A stretch of DNA of 64,000 nt, taken from Flagellimonas sp. CMM7 (GTDB taxonomy: Bacteria; Bacteroidota; Bacteroidia; Flavobacteriales; Flavobacteriaceae). A program made the position numbers and the translations under genes. Each line of letters begins with the position of its first letter. Position 1 is the stretch's first letter. The stretch spans positions 3,741,501 through 3,805,500 of the forward strand of contig NZ_CP090003.1 of NCBI RefSeq assembly GCF_021390195.1, read 5' to 3'. Below are positions 25,895-33,943 of this stretch, piece after piece. The notes under the pieces were generated by a model. The model made no database searches. It saw only the letters and a program-made list of their open reading frames with translations, and was not told the DNA's origin.

Positions 25895-27304
25895 CTACTT
25901 TATTAATATCACATCTGGAAACGCGGCCTGGTAACCAAACCAAAAAGCATTATGGGATGGCAAACGTTCAAGTAGCTGTTCATTTGGACCAACCAACTCA
26001 TTTTCTTTAATTTTCCACTCATTTCCGTTCTTATCCACAATAGTGTTTTGGCCATCATAATGCATAAATGTTTTTCCTTTTGTTTTGTAGACTCTGTGCG
26101 CTCCAGTTTTATCTGTAAATATTGTAAAAGGAGTATGGGCAATTTTACTTGAATAAATGGGGTTCTTTTTTAAGAATCTACTACTGATGGCAATATTATC
26201 GCTAGTTTCTTCTGGTAGTCGTATGGCTAGAATTTCATCTTTGTTTTTTAATCGACGATCTATTTTAGGAACTGTAAACATTAGATCATCAGTTGAAAAA
26301 TAATCTTTGTAGGCAACTCCCTCTCTATAAACCCTTTGGTACCCTGTATCCAAGGACAACACTTTGGTTTCCGGATGCCTTTTCTTCCATTCATCCCAGG
26401 TAGTGGTAACTACGCTTAGATAATCAAGTTTTATTCCTTTTCCGACCAAGGGGCCTATAACGGGTTCCCCTTCCAGAGTGCTCCAAAGGGATTGCGTGGC
26501 ATTGTCATACATAAGCTTATTGGAACGGTATAAGAAACCACTGGTGCCCAGTTCATAATTAACACCATTTTGCTCCGTTTTATAAAGGATTACTGTTCCA
26601 CACAAGGTACAATAAACACCAGCAACGGCAATCCCGCCAACCTTATCAACAAACATTTCATGCCAAGCTAAAATTTGCTTTGGATATGCTCTTGCATCCC
26701 CATTCACTTCTATACCAAAGACTGTGGCATTACCATCTAAATAATTGGCCGCTATGGGAGCTATCATTTTAGGATTGCGTAGCGGAGGAATACCGTCCTG
26801 AAATACGCCACCCCAGCGCACCTCATCCAATCTAATTAAGGATTGCTTACTTCTATCTAAAAAGTACTTTCTGAATCTAGGATCTATTGATTGATGAAGC
26901 TCTGCCTTAAAATGATAATACGCCTCGGAATATGTTGCTTCCTTGTTCCAAAGCCATTGAAACCATTTGTCATAATCGAAACCAAATTGTTTGTTGGTTT
27001 TTCTTTGCAACAGTTTAAGTAGCTTATTGGAATGTGCTGTAGATCTTGAGAAGTATAATGATTCCAAGAGCATAATTTCATGACTTTCTTTCCAATTCTC
27101 ATCAATGAAATTAATCGCTCTAGCTGTAATTTGAGGGTCATTCTCATTTAACAAATCTAAAAAGTACGTGGAAATCTCCTTTTTATTGGTTAAGGGTTCT
27201 TTATTGCCGAAAACAGTTGTGTGATCTCCAAAGTAATATATAGAAGAAATTAAAATATAAACAGAGAAAAACACAAAGCTTCTAACCTTAAACGCGGCAA
27301 ACAT
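25895..27304 (-). CDS. DUF3179 domain-containing membrane-anchored protein
   Basis: A 469-residue protein with an N-terminal hydrophobic anchor (about 5-27). The DUF3179 domain spans about 170-469 and includes GDARAYPKQILAWHEMFVD and GVYCTLCGTVILY with a CxxC pair that could bind a metal or form a disulfide. Family function is unknown. The preceding 140 residues are helical, possibly HEAT-like. It shares a terminator with lpdA and is followed upstream by its own short intergenic region; no functional partner is evident. Confidence 0.75.
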   Translation of the reverse strand: MFAAFKVRSFVFFSVYILISSIYYFGDHTTVFGNKEPLTNKKEISTYFLDLLNENDPQITARAINFIDENWKESHEIMLLESLYFSRSTAHSNKLLKLLQRKTNKQFGFDYDKWFQWLWNKEATYSEAYYHFKAELHQSIDPRFRKYFLDRSKQSLIRLDEVRWGGVFQDGIPPLRNPKMIAPIAANYLDGNATVFGIEVNGDARAYPKQILAWHEMFVDKVGGIAVAGVYCTLCGTVILYKTEQNGVNYELGTSGFLYRSNKLMYDNATQSLWSTLEGEPVIGPLVGKGIKLDYLSVVTTTWDEWKKRHPETKVLSLDTGYQRVYREGVAYKDYFSTDDLMFTVPKIDRRLKNKDEILAIRLPEETSDNIAISSRFLKKNPIYSSKIAHTPFTIFTDKTGAHRVYKTKGKTFMHYDGQNTIVDKNGNEWKIKENELVGPNEQLLERLPSHNAFWFGYQAAFPDVILIK

Positions 27305-27389
27305 AATAGCAGATTTATATTAGGTGTGTCGGTATAAAAACCTATAAATCTTATAATTAACTATTTTTTGTGAAAAATTGAAGAATCAA

Positions 27390-28586
27390 TTAGTTTTTGG
27401 CCAAGCCAAAAACTCTATGCAAAAACAGCTTTACCCTAAGAGAGATTTCTTTAAGAACCGGTTTGCTTGTTTTGTAGAGACCAATGCTTTGGTTTTTTGC
27501 AAATTCTAAGCTCCAAGAGATGTTGCCCTTGATTTCAGATTCATACTTATTGTACCTCAAAGCTAAAAAAGTACACGTAAACATAAACGCGAATGCTCCT
27601 GGAATGACCACGGATGGAATTAAAATGTGGTTAAAAAATCTGTATAGCCCTAATCCGGTGAAGCTTCCATATAAAATTACAAAGTGGATTACATAAATAG
27701 AGAGTGTACTTGCACCAACACTCAATATCGTTTTGTTGGTCATGTACTTGCGAAGCAACATAAAAATGGCAAAGACCACAAACACATCTCCTAATCGAAT
27801 AAATAGATAGTTATTAAAGAAAATATCTGCAAAAAGCTGTATACCAGTTAGCCTGTGAATGTACAAAAAGGCATCTGAAGAAGCGAAAATCAATAAAGAT
27901 CCTAAAACTAGCGATAAGCTTATAGCAATTTCATATAGATACTTGTGGTCTTTGAATCTGTTGAAAAGGATGGAAATGAATCCTCCCATTGTGGCATAGC
28001 CCAACCACGGAATTATTGTAAAGACAGAGCCATTGGCCTTGGTGAAATAATTTGCGATGGCATTTGGTAAAAATGAAAAAGACCATTCCTTAAATAATGG
28101 TTCAAACAAGAATAATAAAATGGTAATTCCCGAAAGCAATGTTGGAAAAAGATATTTATTTCTCTTAACAGAAAAAAGATAAACCCCAATGAGTGCCAAA
28201 ATTGAAAGCCCAATGCAATGCAAGACATCTACCAAATAAAATGAATCATATATTTCTCCATTTAAAATCCCAAAAAGGTTCATTCGTAATAAATAACCGA
28301 TCAATAGTAATTGGAACCCGCGACGGATGCCTTTTTTTACTCTGGGGTTTTCAAACCCCGTTTGAGGAACCTTTATGAGGAGGTAGGTGAAAATAAAACC
28401 AGAAACTGTAAAGAAAACAGGGGCTGTAATACCTCTAAAATAAAGCCAAACACTGAAAACCACGTTTTCTCTATCTCTAAAAACTGGGTCCAAAAGCCCA
28501 TCTATAAAATGACCTTGTAGCATCATTAAAATAGCCCATGCGCGCATGGCATCAATAAAGAACAATCTGTTGGTCTTGGTATTCAT
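27390..28586 (-). CDS. DUF1624/acyltransferase-3-like membrane protein
   Basis: A 398-residue protein with about ten transmembrane helices, starting RLFFIDAMRAWAILMMLQGHFIDG. This matches the heparan-alpha-glucosaminide N-acetyltransferase (DUF1624)/acyltransferase-3 superfamily; the histidine in QGHFIDG is likely catalytic. Such enzymes acylate cell-surface glycans, but the acceptor is unknown. The 3' end of the coding sequence itself forms a terminator hairpin. It is divergent from the flavin reductase gene. Confidence 0.75.
   Translation of the reverse strand: MNTKTNRLFFIDAMRAWAILMMLQGHFIDGLLDPVFRDRENVVFSVWLYFRGITAPVFFTVSGFIFTYLLIKVPQTGFENPRVKKGIRRGFQLLLIGYLLRMNLFGILNGEIYDSFYLVDVLHCIGLSILALIGVYLFSVKRNKYLFPTLLSGITILLFLFEPLFKEWSFSFLPNAIANYFTKANGSVFTIIPWLGYATMGGFISILFNRFKDHKYLYEIAISLSLVLGSLLIFASSDAFLYIHRLTGIQLFADIFFNNYLFIRLGDVFVVFAIFMLLRKYMTNKTILSVGASTLSIYVIHFVILYGSFTGLGLYRFFNHILIPSVVIPGAFAFMFTCTFLALRYNKYESEIKGNISWSLEFAKNQSIGLYKTSKPVLKEISLRVKLFLHRVFGLAKN
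27392..27414 (-). terminator. Hairpin overlapping the stop codon of the DUF1624 gene
   Basis: AGTTTTTGGC / GCCAAAAACT form a perfect 10-bp stem with a 3-nt loop, encoding the last residues and the stop. Downstream on the minus strand is a T-rich stretch with a second weaker hairpin, consistent with termination. Confidence 0.6.
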
Positions 28587-28715
28587 TTACAAACAATTAT
28601 CCTATATACTTGCTTAACAGCTAGTTTGGATGTTTCGCGAAGCGAAATTAGACAAAATACTCGCATGTATTGTACAATTGGGGTATTTTAGCGAAACAAT
28701 CAAAGTTTTTCCAAT
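28587..28715. promoter_or_regulatory. Divergent intergenic region with inverted repeat
   Basis: Contains the perfect inverted repeat TTTCGC-GAA-GCGAAA at 28633-28647 and a further GCGAAAC half at about 28693-28699. It lies between the divergent DUF1624 and flavin-reductase genes and could be an operator; no regulator is identified. Confidence 0.35.
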
Positions 28716-29246
28716 ATGGCTGCAATTTTGTCACTGGCAGGTAGCAATTCCTCAATTTCCATTAATTATAAACTAGTAAAGCATACATCTTCTTTAATAG
28801 AAGGACATGAGATTAGATTGCTGAATATGGCAAGGTATCCTTTTCCAATGTACAGTGAAGATGAAGAAAAACAAGGGTATTCCAATTCTTTAGTTGAATT
28901 GAAAAATGATATTCAGCGTGCTGATGCAATCATACTTTCAGTGAATGAACACAACGGTAATCCTTCTGCCTATTTTAAAAATGTAATTGACTGGTTGTCA
29001 AGATTGGAACGTAAGTTTTTATTGGATAAAAAAGTATTGTTGATGTCGACTTCTGGCGGAAAAAGAGGAGGAATAGGGTCTATAGGTGTAATTGAAAGCC
29101 TATTACCGAGATTTGGAGCCGAAATTATTTCAACGTTTTCATTACCGTCATTTCATGAGAATTTTAACGCTGATGGAATAATAGACGATAGTTTGAAAAT
29201 TGAACATCAGAAAGCTTTAAATGCTTTTTTAGAAACGTTAAAGTAA
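28716..29246 (+). CDS. NADPH-dependent FMN reductase family protein
   Basis: A 176-residue flavodoxin-fold protein. The N-terminal LAGSNSSISINYKLV is the FMN phosphate-binding loop, VNEHNGNPSAYFKNVIDWLSR corresponds to the family motif that contacts the flavin (usually PEYN), and STSGGKRGG follows. It probably reduces FMN or quinones with NAD(P)H. It is first in a plus-strand run with pabB, tilS and dsbD, separated from pabB by 7 bp. Confidence 0.85.
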   Translation: MAAILSLAGSNSSISINYKLVKHTSSLIEGHEIRLLNMARYPFPMYSEDEEKQGYSNSLVELKNDIQRADAIILSVNEHNGNPSAYFKNVIDWLSRLERKFLLDKKVLLMSTSGGKRGGIGSIGVIESLLPRFGAEIISTFSLPSFHENFNADGIIDDSLKIEHQKALNAFLETLK

Positions 29247-29253
29247 AAACCTA

Positions 29254-30555
29254 TTGCGCAGGCATCGTTCTTTCTCAATTTCCTCTCCTTCAATACTTAA
29301 GGAAAATTTATTGGAGTGGTCAAAGGCCTATGACAAGATCGTATGGTTAGATAGCAATGAACATACAGATAAGTACGGTTCTTTTGATGCGATTTTGGCA
29401 ATTGCCAGACAGACCGATGGGTTCAGTAAAATCATAGAAAGCACCGATGAAGCACATGAATTTATCGGTAAGAAGCAAGATTGGTTGTTTGGTTATCTTT
29501 CCTATGATTTGAAAAATGAACTGGAAGATTTGGTTTCCCTAAATTTTGATGGGCTTGATTTTCCTAAAATTCATTTTTTTCAACCTTCTAAAATCATCAG
29601 GTTTAAAGGAAACGAAATCAGCTTTTTATATTTAGACGGTTGCGCAGATGAAATTGAAAAGGACTATTCTGAAATAGAAAAGTCGATTCTTTCAGAAAGC
29701 AAAAAAGGAGAATCTTCACAAGCTGCGCACATAAAAATGCGTATCCATAAAGATGCCTATTTTGAGAAAGCAAATACCTTTTTACAACATATTCATCGGG
29801 GAGATATTTACGAAGCTAATTTTTGTCAGGAGTTTTATGCGGAAAACACAAGTATTAATCCGCTAATCACTTATAAAAAGTTAAATACGATTTCTAGACC
29901 ACCATTTGCAACGTTTTTAAGGAATGGCGACAATTATTTACTGAGCGCTTCCCCAGAGCGCTATCTTAAAAAAATGGGAGAAACTATTATTTCACAACCT
30001 ATTAAAGGAACGGCCCAGAGAGGAACAAACAAAATAGAAGACGAACAGTTTAGAACTCTGCTTGAAAATGACGAAAAAGAAAGGGCCGAGAATGTTATGA
30101 TTACTGATTTAGTGCGTAATGACTTGTCTAAAAGCGCATTAAAAGGTAGTGTGCAAGTGAGAGAATTGTGTAAAGTGCATACATTTAAACAAGTGCACCA
30201 AATGATTTCTACGGTTGTTTCTAAAGTGCCAAAAGACAAGAACCCATTTGAACTTATAAAGGAAACTTTTCCAATGGGCAGCATGACAGGGGCTCCCAAG
30301 ATTTCAGCTATGAAAATAATAGAAGAGTTGGAAGAAACTAAACGAGGCCTCTATAGTGGCGCAGTTGGTTATTTTGACCCAAATGGAAATTTTGATTTTA
30401 ATGTGGTCATACGAAGTATACTTTACAATGCACACTTAAAATATGTATCCTTTTCTGTGGGAAGCGCCATCACAGCAAAATCAGATCCTGAAAAAGAATA
30501 CCAAGAATGTTTGCTCAAGGCTAAGGCCATGAGAAGTGTATTGGAACAGAGCTAA
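29254..30555 (+). CDS. pabB: Aminodeoxychorismate synthase component I
   Basis: A 433-residue chorismate-binding enzyme. PIKGT at 249-253 has the lysine (K251) used by aminodeoxychorismate synthase rather than the alanine of anthranilate synthase, and GSMTGAPKISAMKIIEELE is the catalytic C-terminal block. It supplies 4-amino-4-deoxychorismate for folate. The start is TTG at 29254 (MRRHRSFSISS); no better ATG lies nearby without losing the conserved N-terminus. It follows the flavin-reductase gene closely. Confidence 0.88.
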   Translation: MRRHRSFSISSPSILKENLLEWSKAYDKIVWLDSNEHTDKYGSFDAILAIARQTDGFSKIIESTDEAHEFIGKKQDWLFGYLSYDLKNELEDLVSLNFDGLDFPKIHFFQPSKIIRFKGNEISFLYLDGCADEIEKDYSEIEKSILSESKKGESSQAAHIKMRIHKDAYFEKANTFLQHIHRGDIYEANFCQEFYAENTSINPLITYKKLNTISRPPFATFLRNGDNYLLSASPERYLKKMGETIISQPIKGTAQRGTNKIEDEQFRTLLENDEKERAENVMITDLVRNDLSKSALKGSVQVRELCKVHTFKQVHQMISTVVSKVPKDKNPFELIKETFPMGSMTGAPKISAMKIIEELEETKRGLYSGAVGYFDPNGNFDFNVVIRSILYNAHLKYVSFSVGSAITAKSDPEKEYQECLLKAKAMRSVLEQS

Positions 30556-30565
30556 TGTTTATTGC

Positions 30566-30573
30566 TAATTTTG
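30566..30573 (+). promoter_or_regulatory. Promoter of tilS
   Basis: TAATTTTG matches the TAnnTTTG -7 box and a TTG at 30541-30543 lies 22 bp upstream, within the spacing seen for -33 elements of this phylum. The box ends 4 bp before the ATG at 30578, implying a leaderless mRNA. Confidence 0.5.
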
Positions 30574-30577
30574 CACC

Positions 30578-31885
30578 ATGCTAGCACAATTCATAAATCA
30601 CATTGATGCCAAGTTCGCTTTCTTAAAAGAAAAGCGATTATTGTTGGCGTGCAGCGGAGGAGTTGACAGTGTTGTACTTGCGCATTTGTGCATACATTCT
30701 GGACTGGATATTACTTTAGCACACTGTAATTTTAATTTAAGAGCAAAAGAAAGTGATGATGATGCGTTGTTTGTTCAGAATCTAGCTGATCAATTGGGGA
30801 TAGGATGTAAGATAAAATCTTTTGATACGAAGCAATACATCCAAGATCATGGGGGGTCTGTTCAAATGGCAGCAAGAGAGCTGAGATACAAATGGTTTAA
30901 TGAAATCTTGGATGCTGAAGGTTTTGGATATGTCATGACTGCCCATCATGCTGATGATAGTTTAGAAACTTTTTTAATCAATCTTTCAAGGGGTACAGGA
31001 ATTGATGGTCTTTCAGGAATTCCAATCAAGAATGGAAGGGTAGTGCGCCCGCTTTTGGATTTTTCTAGAAAAGACATTCTAGACTATGCAAATGCTGAAA
31101 GCATTGAGTGGAGAAAAGATAGCAGCAATGCTGAAAGTAAATATCTGCGAAATAAAATTCGTCAAGAAATTGCACCGAAGCTAAAAGAACTTCATCCAAC
31201 ATTTCTGGAAAACTTCAAAAAAACACAAACGCATCTTCATCAAACTAGCACAATGATTCAAAATCATATTGATAGACTTAAGGATGGTTTGTTTGAAAAA
31301 GCGAAAGGACATTTCAAAATAAAAATAGAAAGCCTAAACAATTTGGCGCCTCTAGATGCTTATTTGTACCAACTCTTTAATGCATATGGATTTACAGAGT
31401 GGAAAGATGTAAAAGGGCTCTTAAGTGGCATGAGTGGTAAAGAAGTCCATTCCCAAACCCATCGTTTAATTAAGGATAGGGAGTATTTGCTTCTTTCCAA
31501 AAAAGACGATAAAAACAATGAGGTTTTTGTTGTTTCCGAAAATGATACAAGTATTGATTTTCCAGTTCTGCTAAAGATTGAAGAAGTAAAAGCTATTGAA
31601 GAAACGGCTAAAAATGTGGTTTTTTTGGATAAGGAAAAGTTAAACTATCCGTTAATGTTAAGGAATTGGGAAAAAGGCGACTATTTTTATCCTTTTGGGA
31701 TGAACGGAAAAAAGAAGCTTTCCAAGTTCTTTAAAGATGAAAAAGTGGATGTTCTTTCAAAAGAAAAACAATGGCTTTTATGCTCAGATAAGAATGTTGT
31801 TTGGGTAATTGGAAGAAGGTTGGATGAGCGCTATAAAGTTGATGGTTCAACTAAAGATATTTTAAAAATTACATTTTCTGTATGA
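30578..31885 (+). CDS. tilS: tRNA(Ile)-lysidine synthetase
   Basis: A 435-residue PP-loop ATPase that converts C34 of the AUA-reading tRNA-Ile to lysidine, an essential step. SGGVDS at 26-31 is the PP-loop, followed by LAHCNFNLR, MTAHHADDSLETFLINLSRGTG and RPLLDFSRKDI. The C-terminal substrate-binding domain (LRNWEKGDYFYPFGMNGKKKLSKFF) is present. Length is standard. Its stop overlaps the dsbD start by 4 nt (ATGA). Confidence 0.95.
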   Translation: MLAQFINHIDAKFAFLKEKRLLLACSGGVDSVVLAHLCIHSGLDITLAHCNFNLRAKESDDDALFVQNLADQLGIGCKIKSFDTKQYIQDHGGSVQMAARELRYKWFNEILDAEGFGYVMTAHHADDSLETFLINLSRGTGIDGLSGIPIKNGRVVRPLLDFSRKDILDYANAESIEWRKDSSNAESKYLRNKIRQEIAPKLKELHPTFLENFKKTQTHLHQTSTMIQNHIDRLKDGLFEKAKGHFKIKIESLNNLAPLDAYLYQLFNAYGFTEWKDVKGLLSGMSGKEVHSQTHRLIKDREYLLLSKKDDKNNEVFVVSENDTSIDFPVLLKIEEVKAIEETAKNVVFLDKEKLNYPLMLRNWEKGDYFYPFGMNGKKKLSKFFKDEKVDVLSKEKQWLLCSDKNVVWVIGRRLDERYKVDGSTKDILKITFSV

Positions 31886-33861
31886 GATATTTGTTTCTAT
31901 TCTTAGGTTTCTTCTTTACTTTCTCTACTGTTCAAGGACAATCTGAGGATAATCCTGCCCTTTGGTCCCATGAGGTGAAAAAACTATCAGATACAGAATA
32001 CGAGCTAGTTTTTAAAGGGAAAATACAAGATGGATGGCATGTATATTCTCAATACACAGCAGAAGGAGGATCACTTCCTAGTGAATTCACTTTTGAAAAG
32101 GTTGGTGAAGAGTATGAATTGGTTGGAGAAACTGCAGAAAGTGAAACCATAACGGAATACAGCGATATTTTTGAGGTTGATGAGACATTCTTTAAGAAAG
32201 AGGCAATATTTGCACAGAAAATAAAATTGCTAAAGCCGGAGGTAACCCAAGTATCCGTCAATCTATTTTATCAAATATGTAAAGAGGTATGCATCCCAAA
32301 AGACGAATTGTTCGAAATCTCATTAAACGGAGGTGTTTTTGTAAACGATAATAAGCAAGTAGATGAGCGCAGTACTTTACTCAGTTCATCTTTAAAGTTG
32401 GATTTAAAGAACAAAGAGCTTTTAAATCAGGGTGATTTTGAGAATTTGCAAGGTATGTCCAATCTTTGGATGATTTTTGGGCTTGGTTTTTTGGGAGGAC
32501 TTATTGCATTATTGACGCCATGTGTTTTTCCAATGATTCCTTTAACGGTCTCCTTCTTTACCAAACAGACACAACAAAAATCCAAAGGAATAGGGAATGC
32601 CATTTTATATGGTTTTTTTATTGTATTGATATACTTTTTACTGAGTTTGCCCTTTCACTTGTTTGATTCAGTGGACTCTCAAATCCTAAATACCATAGCT
32701 ACCAATATTTGGCTTAACGTTCTCTTCTTTGTAATATTCGTGTTTTTTGCCTTTTCCTTTTTTGGGTATTATGAGCTGACCTTACCAAGCTCTTGGGCAA
32801 ATAAAATGGATGCAGCATCTTCCAAAGTAGGAGGAGGGCTCGGTATATTCTTTATGGCTCTGACCTTGGCAATTGTTTCCTTTTCATGTACGGGACCTAT
32901 TTTGGGAGGACTTTTAGGAAGTACCACCTTGGCCGAAGGAGATGTGGCCACAAACCTTTCTGCGGGTATGGTAGGTTTTGGTTTGGCATTGGCATTGCCG
33001 TTTGCATTATTTGCATTATTCCCCGCGTGGTTAAATTCTTTGCCCAAATCTGGAGGTTGGATGACTACTGTAAAAGTGGTTTTAGGATTTTTGGAATTGG
33101 CACTTGCATTCAAATTCCTTTCAAATGCAGATTTAGTTGGGAACTGGGGCATTTTTAAAAGAGAAATATTTTTGGGTATTTGGATTGTCCTATTTATTTT
33201 GATGACATTGTATCTTTTTGGGATATTCAAATTTCCACATGATGGTCCAAAACAAAAACTTTCGCTGACTCGAAAATTTGTGGGATTGATAACCGTTACT
33301 TTTTCTGGATATTTAATACTGGGTTTACTCAATATTACCAACTTAAAATTACTTAGCGGATTTCCCCCACCTGATTTTTATAGTATAACCGAAACAGAAA
33401 GTGATTGCCCATTAGGGTTAAATTGCTTCAAAGATTTTGAAGAAGGAGTGGCATATGCCCAAGAGGTAAACAAGCCTATTCTTTTGGATTTTACAGGCTG
33501 GGCCTGTGTCAATTGTAGGAAAATGGAAGAAAATGTTTGGAGTGACTCCAAAATATACCCAATGCTCAAGGATGAATACGTACTCATTTCGTTATATGTA
33601 GATGATAGGAAAGAACTACCGGAGAATCAAAAATTTGATTTTGAATATGATTCAGGAAGAATCAAGGCCATTGAGACCATAGGACAAAAATGGGGCACTT
33701 TTCAAACCATAAACTTTAATGCAGCTTCCCAACCATATTATGTACTGTTATCCCCAAATCTTGAAATATTAAACGATGCAGTACAATATGTGGATAAGGA
33801 CGTTTATGAAATGTGGCTTAGATCTGGTCTGGAAAAGTACCAGTTATCGATGAACAAATAA
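31882..33861 (+). CDS. dsbD: Thiol:disulfide interchange protein DsbD
   Basis: A 659-residue three-domain electron carrier that moves reducing power from cytoplasmic thioredoxin to the periplasm. Signal peptide MRYLFLFLGFFFTFSTVQGQ; alpha domain (about 21-175) with C133 and C137 in YQICKEVCIPK; central membrane domain of eight helices with cysteines in LTPCVFPMIP and VSFSCTGPILGG; C-terminal thioredoxin domain with C542-V-N-C545 in GWACVNCRKME. All redox cysteines are kept. It is translationally coupled to tilS. Confidence 0.93.
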   Translation: MRYLFLFLGFFFTFSTVQGQSEDNPALWSHEVKKLSDTEYELVFKGKIQDGWHVYSQYTAEGGSLPSEFTFEKVGEEYELVGETAESETITEYSDIFEVDETFFKKEAIFAQKIKLLKPEVTQVSVNLFYQICKEVCIPKDELFEISLNGGVFVNDNKQVDERSTLLSSSLKLDLKNKELLNQGDFENLQGMSNLWMIFGLGFLGGLIALLTPCVFPMIPLTVSFFTKQTQQKSKGIGNAILYGFFIVLIYFLLSLPFHLFDSVDSQILNTIATNIWLNVLFFVIFVFFAFSFFGYYELTLPSSWANKMDAASSKVGGGLGIFFMALTLAIVSFSCTGPILGGLLGSTTLAEGDVATNLSAGMVGFGLALALPFALFALFPAWLNSLPKSGGWMTTVKVVLGFLELALAFKFLSNADLVGNWGIFKREIFLGIWIVLFILMTLYLFGIFKFPHDGPKQKLSLTRKFVGLITVTFSGYLILGLLNITNLKLLSGFPPPDFYSITETESDCPLGLNCFKDFEEGVAYAQEVNKPILLDFTGWACVNCRKMEENVWSDSKIYPMLKDEYVLISLYVDDRKELPENQKFDFEYDSGRIKAIETIGQKWGTFQTINFNAASQPYYVLLSPNLEILNDAVQYVDKDVYEMWLRSGLEKYQLSMNK

Positions 33862-33943
33862 CACCTGTATTCTTCTCATTATTTTACCTTTTTTGGAAAA
33901 AAGTTTAACTTAGTTCAACTAATTAACTTAACCAAGCACCCCC

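Noticed and set aside
32769..33341. 190-codon minus-strand frame inside dsbD
   Set aside because: Antisense shadow of the membrane domain of dsbD, rich in Pro/Asn/Lys without any motif.
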